A stretch of DNA of 64,000 nucleotides from Bin22 sp965207275. GTDB lineage: Bacteria; Chloroflexota; Dehalococcoidia; Lucifugimonadales; UBA3495. The position numbers and the translations under genes are program-made. Below, one piece after another: positions 34,825-43,330 of the stretch (position 1 is the first letter of the stretch; each line of letters starts with the position of its first letter). The stretch is from assembly GCA_965207275.1 (NCBI GenBank), contig CBDBMH010000002.1:124001-188000 (forward strand), given 5' to 3'. The notes under the pieces were generated by a model. The model was given only the letters and a program-made list of their open reading frames with translations, was not told the DNA's origin and made no database searches.

Positions 34825-35026
34825 GTTGCAAAAATGCAACTTTTGAACCTGGGACTTGCAACCCGTCCCCGCTGCGGCCAGTTGCAAAATTGCCACTTCC
34901 AGCTACGGAACATGCAACTCCCCACCGGAAAATGCCCGCAAGTCCAAGTGTTCACTCCCTGGGTCCTGTAGAGGGTGATTCCCGCTTGATCGAGCTTTGA
35001 AATACCCCGACTTGCAGAAGTGCAAC
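34825..35026. repeat. Three TTGCA-N4-TGCAA dyads
   Basis: GTTGCAAAAATGCAAC (34825-34840, perfect), GTTGCAAAATTGCCAC (34881-34896) and CTTGCAGAAGTGCAAC (35011-35026). They are iteron- or operator-like. A related dyad with 3-bp centre occurs at 53982-53994, next to the other replication-relaxation locus. Confidence 0.6.
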
Positions 35027-35348
35027 TGGTGTCAATTCCCTGTACACCCTGTTGACATCACCGAGGGATGTCCCGGAACGCGCCCTTGAAAGTCCCCACA
35101 TATGTGCGGACTCACAGGCGGTTATGCCGGATGTCCGGGCCGTTCACACTGGCGGAAGGACCTACAAGACCCCGCACCAATGCGGCCCCCTATGAGAGGT
35201 TCTTTCCGGCGTCGCGATGGCTCACAATTCCTGGAGGCATTGGCGAAGACACCGCTGGCCCAAACCGATACGAGGTGAACGAAATGGTCCTCAAGGCGAT
35301 ACCGCAGCTATACACGGAGAGCCAATCACACGCCACCAACGAGAGGAT

Positions 35349-35585
35349 ATGCGAAACGAGACGAGAAAGAACGAACCGTCGCGGTCTGGCAAGAACGCCG
35401 GAAAATCCGGGACCGCCGGCGGGAAGACCCCGGGTGGAACATCCCCACAGCACACTGCTGAGCAGCGAGCGCAGATGCAGACGGGGCTGCGCATCCTGGC
35501 CCGCATCATCGCCCGCGCCCACCTGAGCCGCCAGGCATCCGGGGCAGCGCCCGCGCCGCCACCGGAGCGGGGAGTTGGCGACTGA
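35349..35585 (+). CDS. Small basic protein upstream of the replication-relaxation gene
   Basis: 78 aa from ATG 35349 (GAGAGG just upstream, tight spacing). The N-terminus is Lys/Arg/Asn/Gly-rich and disordered; the C-terminal half has an amphipathic helix (QMQTGLRILARIIARAHLSR) and a Pro-rich end. No family recognised. It could be a small DNA-binding or accessory transfer protein. Confidence 0.45.
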   Translation: MRNETRKNEPSRSGKNAGKSGTAGGKTPGGTSPQHTAEQRAQMQTGLRILARIIARAHLSRQASGAAPAPPPERGVGD

Positions 35586-35771
35586 GCAACCAGCGGAACC
35601 GGCGCAGCGTCCGGGGAATACGATCCGCCCGCGCGTTGCCCCGGGATAATCACCGGCAGCCCCGGTCAATACCATAAAGCTCGCCCAAATGTAATGCCTT
35701 GCGAGACCTTATGCCCAATCAATTTCTCCTGGACAATGGAGTGTTGGGCCACCGCCACGGGAGGAATGAAT

Positions 35772-37868
35772 ATGACAATCACCGGGACCGGGACGCCAAT
35801 CCCGGTAGAAGACCAACCGGCCGGCGACGACCTGGACTGGGCCATCCGCGACTACATTCACACCTACGCCTTCTGGCGGGGCCGCCGCAAGGCGATGGAG
35901 CGGTTCGGCGTCTCGCGCCATACCCTCTGGCGGTTCCTGGACCTGGGCCACATGGGTCGCGCCCTGCCCCGGGCCGTCCTGGACACCGTGGGCGACAGCA
36001 TCGAGGTCATCGACGCGGCAACCTGGGCCATCGGCGCCATGGAGCGCATGAACGCCAGCTTCGAACGTTCGGCAGGGAACCGGCGCCCGGCAGGCCCCGC
36101 CCTGCGCCGGGGTCAGGAGGACGCGCTGCTGCAACTCTGCGCCGCACCGCTGACCACCGTGAGCGAGCTGGCCCGTTTCAACCGCGAGCCTCCCACCACC
36201 CTGCGCGGCAGGCTGGAAAGAATGACGGAACTGGGGCTGGCGGACTCCGTGTCCCACCGCCTAGGGGCTCTGGGACCCAAGCCGCAGCGCCGCTACTTCC
36301 CCACCGAAGAGGGCATCCGCGCCGCAGCGGCGCTTGAGCCGGGCATCGGGAGAATCCTGGCCGGGCAGCCGGTGTCCCGCCAGTGGTTCCGCCTGCTGGC
36401 CGAGCGCCTGGACGCCGTGGCCGTGCTGTACCACGTCGCCGCCCTGATTGCCGACGCCGACCCCGAGGGCGACCCGGTGCGGGTGGACCACCACCGCCAG
36501 GGACCCTACGACCTGCTGGTCACCCTCTCCCAGGGCCGCTCCATCGGCATCCTGCGCCAGGGAGCGACCCTGCCCTCGGCCCACCTGCGCTACCGCCTGA
36601 GGACCATCGAGAACCTGCCCGTGAGCCAGCGGCCCACGGTGTCGCTGGTAATCACCGGCTCCGGCCAGGCCGCCCGCCGGGCCGTCCGCACCCTGGGGCA
36701 CCCGGTGGAGCACGAGACCTTCTTCGCAGCCACCGAGGGAGAGCAACTGGCCGGGGACCACCGGGCCGTGGCCTGGCAGCAGTGCGGCCACGGGATGGGG
36801 ATGGAGGTGAAGATGGAACCCAGCGTCTCCCTGGAGCTTATCGTCGCCTCCACCGGCTGGCTGCTGGACCGGGACGCCCGTAACCTCCGGGACAGGACCC
36901 CGCCGTCGAAGCGCAAGCCCAACCCGGACCCCCATTCCCTCTATCCCAGCCGCCTGCGGGCCGACATGCCCGACCCGACGGAGCAGGTCAGGAACTCCCT
37001 GGCCGCGCTCCTCACCCGCGCCGAGAAAGAAGTCCTGGACCTGCTGGCCGCCTGGCCCCTGTGCACCACGGACCAACTGGCCGGGCTGATGGGAGGCGTA
37101 ACCCACCGCCGCGCCAACCAGGTGCTCCGGTCCCTGGGATCCCGTTCCCTGGTCAACTCCGAGAACCAGCGCCACGTCCTGGCCGACGACGGGCTGCGCT
37201 ACCTGGCCCGCCGGGACCGGGCCGCCGTGAGGATCGCCCTGGACCGCTGGAGCGCCAGCAAACGGCGCAGCAGCCGGGGCAGCGCCCCGGTCATCTCCGG
37301 CACCTCCCTGCGCAGTTTAGACTCTCAACTGGATCACCAGGACGCCATCAACACCCTGGCCGCCGCCCTGAGCGCCGGGGCCGCCCATTCCGGGGACCAC
37401 CGCCTGCTGGAACTGCTGCCCACCTCCCGTTCCAGCATCGGCTACCGCCACCAGGGCGCCGACTACGTGATCCATCCCGACGCCACCTTCTGGCTGTCCT
37501 ACCGGGGAGACTGGCGTCCCTACTTCCTGGAGTTCGAGCGCCGGGCCGTCACACCCAGGCGGGTCCGCGCCCGGTTGAAGAACTACCCCCGCTACTTCGC
37601 CAGCGGCTGGGCCGCCCTGGACCACGCCGGGCAGCTTCCCCTGGTGCTCTTCGTGTTCGAGACCCACGACGACGAGGAGTCCTTCCTGCGTGCCGCCGGT
37701 GCGCACCGCCTGCCCATCTGCACGTCCAACCTGGAAATGATCGCCGACCTTGGCGTGTTATGCGAGGTATGGCGCTGGCCGCCGCCCAACGCATCCGACC
37801 GGCTGCCGCTGCACCGGCTGGGCGAGGGCTACAAGAATGTACCTTCCCGTTCCAGGCGTTTCCGGTAG
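35772..37868 (+). CDS. Replication-relaxation family protein (Replic_Relax), long form
   Basis: 698 aa from ATG 35772 (GGAGG 7 nt upstream). It has an N-terminal HTH (RRKAMERFGVSRHTLWRFL) and two winged-helix-like regions, near residues 130-190 and 420-480 (TRAEKEVLDLLAAWPLCTTD). The C-terminal nuclease-like domain has HPDATFWLSY and YFLEFERRAVTPRRVRARL, the pattern of Replic_Relax proteins from plasmids and integrative elements, where they are linked to replication or DNA processing. The shorter 551-aa paralogue at 49348-51003 shares the C-terminal domain, so this window carries two such loci. Confidence 0.8.
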   Translation: MTITGTGTPIPVEDQPAGDDLDWAIRDYIHTYAFWRGRRKAMERFGVSRHTLWRFLDLGHMGRALPRAVLDTVGDSIEVIDAATWAIGAMERMNASFERSAGNRRPAGPALRRGQEDALLQLCAAPLTTVSELARFNREPPTTLRGRLERMTELGLADSVSHRLGALGPKPQRRYFPTEEGIRAAAALEPGIGRILAGQPVSRQWFRLLAERLDAVAVLYHVAALIADADPEGDPVRVDHHRQGPYDLLVTLSQGRSIGILRQGATLPSAHLRYRLRTIENLPVSQRPTVSLVITGSGQAARRAVRTLGHPVEHETFFAATEGEQLAGDHRAVAWQQCGHGMGMEVKMEPSVSLELIVASTGWLLDRDARNLRDRTPPSKRKPNPDPHSLYPSRLRADMPDPTEQVRNSLAALLTRAEKEVLDLLAAWPLCTTDQLAGLMGGVTHRRANQVLRSLGSRSLVNSENQRHVLADDGLRYLARRDRAAVRIALDRWSASKRRSSRGSAPVISGTSLRSLDSQLDHQDAINTLAAALSAGAAHSGDHRLLELLPTSRSSIGYRHQGADYVIHPDATFWLSYRGDWRPYFLEFERRAVTPRRVRARLKNYPRYFASGWAALDHAGQLPLVLFVFETHDDEESFLRAAGAHRLPICTSNLEMIADLGVLCEVWRWPPPNASDRLPLHRLGEGYKNVPSRSRRFR

Positions 37869-38105
37869 GGCAGCTATGAACAAACGTGAATTTCGGGGTA
37901 CAAACCCTGTCAGCCTCCCCAGGCCCGGAGCCGGTACATTTTGGTGCAGAACCGGCGCCCGGTGCGGCCCGTCGGCGACACCGAGGCCCATCCATTTGGA
38001 GATGGCCATCAGGACGCTGAGGTGTATGACGCGCCAGGACTGACACGTGCCGACGTGTAAGGGAACCGAGGCAATTACGTATACCGATAGCAACTGTCTT
38101 GAATG

Positions 38106-39065
38106 TCAAGAGGAATGACCGACATTAGCGGTCAGGTCGCGCCAGGGCGAGTGATGCTTGACCATGGCATTGAGGATGGTGAGCAGCTTCCGCATACAGG
38201 CGACGAGGGCGACCTTCTTCGGCTTGCCAGTGGCCAGCAGTCGTTGGTAGAGGTCCCTGATGACGGGATTGTGCTGGCTGGCTACCATTGCTCCCATATA
38301 CAAGACGGACCGCACCCGGGCGCGCCCACCCCATACAGTGCGTTTGCCACGCATCGTGCCGCTGTCCAGGTTGAAGGGGGCCACGCCCACCAGGGCGGCG
38401 ATCTGCCGACGGTCCAGCGTGCCCAGTTCGGGGAGACAGGCCAGCAAGGTGAGGGAGAGCTGCTCACCCACTCCGGGGACAGACCTCAGGAGATCGTCCT
38501 TCTCCCGCCACACCGGACTCCGGCGCAGCGTCTGCCTCAGCCCCAGGTCCAGGTCGTTCAGCTCCTGCTCCAGCCAGGCGATGTGGGCCTCGATGCGGGG
38601 GCGCACGGCGCTGATGGCGGTTCCCAGGCGGTTCTTCTCGGAGACCAGCATGGTCATCACCTGGTGCCTGCGGGCTACCAACGAGTTGAGGACTTGCGTT
38701 TCGGCGTCCCTGAGCGGGCGCACCTTGGGACGAACAGCATCAGCGAAGTGAGCCAGGACCGCCGCGTCCAAAGCGTCGGTCTTGGCCAGCGCTCCGGTGG
38801 CCTTGGCGAAGTCCCGGACCTGACGCGAGTTGGCGACCACCACCGGCAGCTCGGCGATTGCCAAAGCTGCCACCAACGGCAGTTCCAAGCCGCCGGTAGC
38901 CTCCAGCAGGACCAAGGTGGGACCCAGGCCCTCCATCTGGGAAACCAGTTCTCCCACTCCGGTTTCGTCGTAGGAGACAACCCATCTCTGACCCGTGGGA
39001 CGGACTGCGACGTCAACCTTGGCCTTGGCCACGTCAATGCCTACGTAGACTCCTTCATGCTCCAT
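38106..39065 (-). CDS. IS110-family transposase (DEDD type)
   Basis: 319 aa from ATG 39063-39065 with GGAGG 6 nt upstream. N-terminal RuvC-like DEDD domain: YVGIDVAKAKVDVAV (Asp), LVLLEATGG (Glu), and KTDALDAAVLA (two Asp). C-terminal Transposase_20 domain: LLRSVPGVGEQLSLTLLA, then FNLDSGTMRGKR with the conserved Ser of the family further along (VLYMGAMVAS region). IS110 elements have no usual inverted repeats and use a non-coding bridge RNA from their flanks; candidate flanks are 37869-38105 and 39066-39240. Ends were not determined. Confidence 0.9.
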   Translation of the reverse strand: MEHEGVYVGIDVAKAKVDVAVRPTGQRWVVSYDETGVGELVSQMEGLGPTLVLLEATGGLELPLVAALAIAELPVVVANSRQVRDFAKATGALAKTDALDAAVLAHFADAVRPKVRPLRDAETQVLNSLVARRHQVMTMLVSEKNRLGTAISAVRPRIEAHIAWLEQELNDLDLGLRQTLRRSPVWREKDDLLRSVPGVGEQLSLTLLACLPELGTLDRRQIAALVGVAPFNLDSGTMRGKRTVWGGRARVRSVLYMGAMVASQHNPVIRDLYQRLLATGKPKKVALVACMRKLLTILNAMVKHHSPWRDLTANVGHSS

Positions 39066-39262
39066 GATCACCTCCTGTGGATTGCCGGCCCGTCCTTGCA
39101 CGATGCGGGCTTGGTTAACCCAGGCAACTGTTCGGGCTCTATTGAGAGAAGGATGCGGCGACCCTCGCTATCGGACGGCCTTCCAAGACCTTAGGGGGTT
39201 CGGTCTGCCGCACCCAATGGGAAAGATTATTCCCACATAACCAAGATACAAGGAGGACGATC

Positions 39263-39616
39263 ATGAGACTGTTGACGAAGGCCGAGGCGTGCCGGGAGCT
39301 GGCTGTGTCCCTGTCCACGCTGGACAGGTGGATTGCTGCCGGGGAGTTGCAAGCCAGGAGAGAGCCACGCGGGAGGCGGCACCGGGTGTACGTGATGCTG
39401 GACGACGACCTGCCGGGGAACGGCAGGTTGGCTGATTCGGAGTTGGTCGCGGCCCAGGAGAGGATTCGGGACCTGGAGGCGCAGGTGGAGTTGCTGCAAG
39501 GACAACTTGAGATGGAACGGCAGCGCAACGCTGAGTTGGCGGATGAGTTGCAGTCGGCGAAACCAACGAAACTGCGCGAACGCAGCGGTCCCTGGTGGAG
39601 GTTCTGGCTGCGGTAA
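39263..39616 (+). CDS. MerR/excisionase-type HTH protein with coiled coil
   Basis: 117 aa, AAGGAGGA 7-8 nt before ATG. An N-terminal HTH (TKAEACRELAVSLSTLDRWI) with a wing (RREPRGRRHRVYVML) is followed by a long heptad coiled coil (residues ~60-100) and a terminal WWRFW motif. It resembles small DNA-binding proteins of mobile elements. Partner unknown. Confidence 0.75.
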   Translation: MRLLTKAEACRELAVSLSTLDRWIAAGELQARREPRGRRHRVYVMLDDDLPGNGRLADSELVAAQERIRDLEAQVELLQGQLEMERQRNAELADELQSAKPTKLRERSGPWWRFWLR

Positions 39617-39932
39617 GAGGGCGACACCAAGTTCAAAAGCCCATTGACTGGCCACCAGTCTGCATTTTGTCCACCCTGTTGGGGCCAAAACCATGATCAG
39701 CACATAAAATGGGTGCCAGAGACCGCAGTGGCCTCAAATTGCCGACGACGGTGTACAATGAGCCGAGAGAATCAGCAACGCCCTCCCTATTGGTGATTGG
39801 GCCCGGGGTGTCCAAAGAAAACCTCTACCCATACAATTCGTCAGAATGGCCCGTCAGTTATGGCAAACCGGCCCCTTTTGCGACATTCACATAGTCTAGC
39901 GAAGCAGGGGCCCGGTCATCCGGCGCTGAACA
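39617..39932. other. Intergenic region before the XamI-type operon
   Basis: No coding frame with support. A TACAAT at 39754-39759 is a possible -10, but no matching -35 is visible. Confidence 0.4.
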
Positions 39933-40895
39933 ATGGCAGTTAACAGAGATAAACCTGATCGGTGGAAGGACGACATCAACCAGTCGGTGGACATGTATAA
40001 CGACTGGTTCCTGCGCTTTGCTCCCGACGCCTACCGGGAAACGCGCGTGCAGACCACGAGGGACGTTGAAGCGACCCTGACCGCCACGCGAGACCTGACA
40101 GACATCAGCGCGGCTCTGCTCAGGGCCAATCCATCCGCGCTTCCCTCGCTGCGAATGGCGACCTGCCCACCTCTCGCCATGGACCGCCTGATCGGACTCT
40201 CAGGCGTTCCGGCCAACCTGGTCAGGGTGATGGAAAGAGATCAGAGGTTGCCCGCCCGAATGTCGCGCCAGGAAGTGGACAGGGGCCTCGCAAGCATATC
40301 GGCGACAATCCGTAGAATGGCGGACCCAGACATCTTCGTTTGGCTCGAACGCGGCGACGCCCCTTCGGAGCAGGAGAGATACCGGGCTGCCACGATTGTG
40401 GCCGACCGGCTATGCGGCTCGGTTGCCAATCCAATTATCCGCAACGCCCAAGAGCGCCGCCAACTGGCCTACGTCGCGCAATGGCTGGGGGAACGGGGTT
40501 ACACCAGCGTTCCACCAGGTGAATACAGGAGGCACGACAATCTGGACCCTGGGACATTCGCCCTTCGACTGAACATACCAGCGGAACAGGAGGGGACCGG
40601 TAGGCGAGTCAGCATACCCGTGGACGCGGCGATAATGCGCCGGACGGCGCGGGCGGGCGATATGCCGTTGTTGATCGAAGCCAAGTCGGCTGGAGACTTC
40701 ACCAACGTGAACAAGCGGCGCAAGGAAGAGGCCACCAAATTGGGCCAACTTCGGCAGACCCACGGGGATGACGTTGAGTTCGTCATGTTCCTTTGTGGTT
40801 ACTTTGACAGCGGCTACCTGGGTTACGAGGCAGCGGAGGGGATCGACTGGGTGTGGGAGCACCGGATTGAAGACCTCGCGGAGTTCGGACTGTAG
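39933..40895 (+). CDS. XamI-family type II restriction endonuclease
   Basis: 320 aa. The N-terminus WKDDINQSVDMYNDWFLRFA, followed by YRETRVQTTRDVEATL, is characteristic of the RE_XamI family, whose founding member cuts GTCGAC. Catalytic region near the C-terminus: DAAIMRRTARAGDMPLLIEAKSAGDF, fitting D...ExK (LLIEAKS). The matching methyltransferase starts directly after the stop (TAG|ATG). Specificity of this homologue is not proven. Confidence 0.88.
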   Translation: MAVNRDKPDRWKDDINQSVDMYNDWFLRFAPDAYRETRVQTTRDVEATLTATRDLTDISAALLRANPSALPSLRMATCPPLAMDRLIGLSGVPANLVRVMERDQRLPARMSRQEVDRGLASISATIRRMADPDIFVWLERGDAPSEQERYRAATIVADRLCGSVANPIIRNAQERRQLAYVAQWLGERGYTSVPPGEYRRHDNLDPGTFALRLNIPAEQEGTGRRVSIPVDAAIMRRTARAGDMPLLIEAKSAGDFTNVNKRRKEEATKLGQLRQTHGDDVEFVMFLCGYFDSGYLGYEAAEGIDWVWEHRIEDLAEFGL

Positions 40896-42572
40896 ATGAG
40901 CCACCAAATGGACGATCAGGAATCTCGCCGGTTGGCCATCCAGGACGAACTGGATTCAGCCAGGGATCAGTCCGAGCGCAACCGGATGGGTCAGTTTGCG
41001 ACGCCAACCGGTCTGGCGAGGGAGATACTCCGGCACGCCAGGGAGCAATTGCCAGAATCGGACGCCGTACGCTTCATCGACCCGGCAATAGGGACCGGCT
41101 CCTTCTACTCCGCTTTCCGACGCTTTTTCTCCGACAACCGTGTGGCCTGCGCAGTGGGATATGAGATTGACCCGCTTTATGGCAAATCCGCTTCGGAGTT
41201 GTGGCGCGACTCCAGGCTGGAAATTCGCATAGACGACTTCACGCAGGCCGAAGCGCCGCAGGACTCCGAAAGGTTCAACCTGCTGATTTGCAATCCTCCC
41301 TACGTGAGACATCATCACATCCCCAGCGAGGACAAGAGGAGACTGAAAGCGCGGACCCGAGAGGCTTGCGGAGTCAACATGAACGGGCTCTCCGGCCTCT
41401 ATTGCTACTTCCTAGGCATTTCCCACCAGTGGATGGCGGATGGCGCTCTGGCCGGTTGGCTGATTCCGAGCGAATTCATGGACGTCAACTATGGCTCGGC
41501 GGTCAAACGCTACCTCCTGGAAAAGGTCACGCTACTGCATATCCATCGATTCGATCCGAACGACGTGCAGTTCGGCGATGCGCTGGTGTCTTCGACGGTT
41601 GTTTGGTTCACTAACCGCAGGCCGCCGTCTGGCCACCAGGTGCGCATGACGTTTGGCGGTTCGCTGCTTAATCCCAGACTGGAGCGGCTGGTCCCTACCG
41701 TTTCCCTCCGAGACGGCGCCAAGTGGACCCAATACCCTATTAAAGCGGACAATCCGGTGTCCAATGCTCCAGTGCTGGCCGATTTTTTCACGATAAAGCG
41801 GGGTCTTGCCACCGGCAGCAACCGGTACTTCATTCTGCCAAAGGAGGAGATCGAAGAGCGCGGGTTGCCCGCCGAGGTGTTCTCTCCGATTCTTCCAAGT
41901 CCCCGGCACTTGCCGGTTGCCGAAGTCATGGCTGACGATGACGGCAACCCGATGCTTGAGCGCAGGCTGTTCCTTCTGGATTGTCGTTTGGCTGAAGAGA
42001 GGGTAAGGATAGAGCACCCCGCGCTCTGGAGTTATCTCGAAGAGGGAATGTCGCAAGGGGTGGCCGACCGCTACATTTGCCGCCACAGGTCCCCTTGGTA
42101 CGCCCAGGAAGTCCGACCGGCGGCTCCGTTCTTGTGCACCTATCTGGGACGCAGCGACAAGAAGAGGGGACGGCCCTTCCGGTTCATTTTCAACCACTCG
42201 AATGCCACCGCGCCCAACGTTTACCTAATGCTGTACCCCAAGGACGTTGTTGCGCGGGCATTCGACGCTTCTCCCCCGTTGAAACGCCGGGTCTGGGAGT
42301 TGCTGAACCGGATCGGCGTCGAGGAGTTGCTGGGCGAGGCCAGAGTTTATGGGGGAGGCCTGCACAAGCTGGAACCGAGAGAGTTGGGCCGTGTACCGGC
42401 CGTGCCCTTGGCAAGCCTGCTCCCCTTGGCGACAGCTGCGGAGCGGCAACAGTTGGGCCTGTTCGAGACAGCATCCGCGAATGAAACGCCGATTGAGGTC
42501 ATGCCGGTCCCTGTCAGCCAACGTGCCCGGTCACGGCCCAGGCCAGCAAACACAAGCCCGTCGAACCTCTGA
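40896..42572 (+). CDS. Adenine-specific DNA methyltransferase of the XamI-type pair
   Basis: 558 aa, ATG immediately after the endonuclease stop. Motif X GQFATPTGLAREI, motif I FIDPAIGTGSFYSAF, and motif IV ICNPPYVRHHH identify a gamma-class N6-adenine methylase. A C-terminal ~250-aa target-recognition region follows, and the last ~60 residues are low-complexity. It protects the host from the adjacent enzyme. The pair forms a compact, transferable operon. Confidence 0.9.
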   Translation: MSHQMDDQESRRLAIQDELDSARDQSERNRMGQFATPTGLAREILRHAREQLPESDAVRFIDPAIGTGSFYSAFRRFFSDNRVACAVGYEIDPLYGKSASELWRDSRLEIRIDDFTQAEAPQDSERFNLLICNPPYVRHHHIPSEDKRRLKARTREACGVNMNGLSGLYCYFLGISHQWMADGALAGWLIPSEFMDVNYGSAVKRYLLEKVTLLHIHRFDPNDVQFGDALVSSTVVWFTNRRPPSGHQVRMTFGGSLLNPRLERLVPTVSLRDGAKWTQYPIKADNPVSNAPVLADFFTIKRGLATGSNRYFILPKEEIEERGLPAEVFSPILPSPRHLPVAEVMADDDGNPMLERRLFLLDCRLAEERVRIEHPALWSYLEEGMSQGVADRYICRHRSPWYAQEVRPAAPFLCTYLGRSDKKRGRPFRFIFNHSNATAPNVYLMLYPKDVVARAFDASPPLKRRVWELLNRIGVEELLGEARVYGGGLHKLEPRELGRVPAVPLASLLPLATAAERQQLGLFETASANETPIEVMPVPVSQRARSRPRPANTSPSNL

Positions 42573-43053
42573 CATTCCGCCGGACCGGACGCCGCTGGCA
42601 GCATTGTAGGCGGTGCCCAAAGTACAATCTTCCCGCGCCGGATATTTCCCATAGGGGGGCCTCAACAGCCGCGATTGGACGATTTTGCGGTGACTTGCGG
42701 CCGTCACGTCCCGTTACGCCCCCGACACTGCAATCTGTTGCAGAGCCGGCACGCCAGGCGGTCATCGCCAATGAACCGCCCGCCACCCGACAGGCACGCC
42801 ACTCAGGTACGAATGCCAGCCACAGCCGCCCGGCCACGGCCACCGTCTGATAGGGGCAAAGATGCAGGGACCCGTGTCCAACAGCACCGGCGGAGCCGTT
42901 CCCGTGGTTTCCAATGGTGCCCAAAAGGGAAGTGATTACCTTTTCCTTGTCGGCGTGCAACAGGCGGCAAGGTTGCGAAATGTTGCAGGTCCCGGACCCT
43001 GAGAACGCCAACGCCTGGCGCCGCCGCCGGAGGGTCGAAGGCCGGATGCGGGG
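42573..43053. other. Intergenic region between the XamI-type genes and the RHH-recombinase module
   Basis: No supported gene. It contains a dyad CTGCAATCTGTTGCAG (42728-42743) of the TTGCA/TGCAA type seen elsewhere in the mobile region, and a TTGCGAAATGTTGCAGG segment near 42974. Confidence 0.4.
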
Positions 43054-43082
43054 TGATAGATAGTAAGACAACGTGCTATAAT
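43054..43082 (+). promoter_or_regulatory. Promoter element of the left RHH-recombinase operon
   Basis: TGATAGATAGTAAGACAA (43054-43071) precedes an extended -10, TGC-TATAAT (43074-43082). An 18-bp element matching at 17 positions stands in inverted orientation at 46756-46773, ahead of the opposing operon. It may be an RHH operator, a recombination site, or a conserved promoter part. Confidence 0.65.
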
Positions 43083-43102
43083 GGTCAGTGCGAGGAGCGA
43101 TT

Positions 43103-43330
43103 ATGGCACCCATCATATCCAGGAACACCGAGACCATCACGTTCTCACTACCCCCGCCGCAGGCTCAGCGCCTGCGCCAGGCGGCGAGGGAAGAGGAGCG
43201 CACCGTGAGCGAGCTTCTGCGGGAGGCCATCCGCCTGTACATGGAGGAGCGGGAGTGGCGCGTGAAGGAGCGGATGCGGCGGCGCTCCCGCCAAGTGGAC
43301 ACGGACGAAACGACGGGAGAAGAAACATGA
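43103..43330 (+). CDS. CopG-type ribbon-helix-helix protein (left arm)
   Basis: 75 aa from ATG 43103, with GAGGAG 5-6 nt upstream. The ribbon ETITFSLPPPQAQRLRQ and helices with ERTVSELLREAIRLYMEERE are classic RHH_1. The stop overlaps the recombinase start (ATGA). It is a homologue of the right-arm RHH protein at 46495-46725 (shared ITFSLPP, SEL(L/V)REA and RLYME). It likely represses the operon or steers the recombinase. Confidence 0.88.
   Translation: MAPIISRNTETITFSLPPPQAQRLRQAAREEERTVSELLREAIRLYMEEREWRVKERMRRRSRQVDTDETTGEET

Larger units (their letters stand above)
33635..35348. other. About 1.7 kb without convincing genes; repeat-rich, possible origin or transfer region
   Basis: Open frames here overlap each other on both strands without coding character. 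The stretch holds four degenerate copies of an ~19-bp motif (33708-33899), a 14-bp direct repeat (34443-34456 and 34488-34501), a two-copy motif with GGATCAG (near 34311-34375) and three 16-bp dyads (34825-35026). It lies between the HTH regulator and a replication-relaxation gene, so an origin of replication or transfer of a former element is plausible. Confidence 0.45.

Noticed and set aside
35068..35526. 152-codon plus-strand frame
   Set aside because: Overlaps the better-supported 78-aa gene in another frame and has no start-site support.
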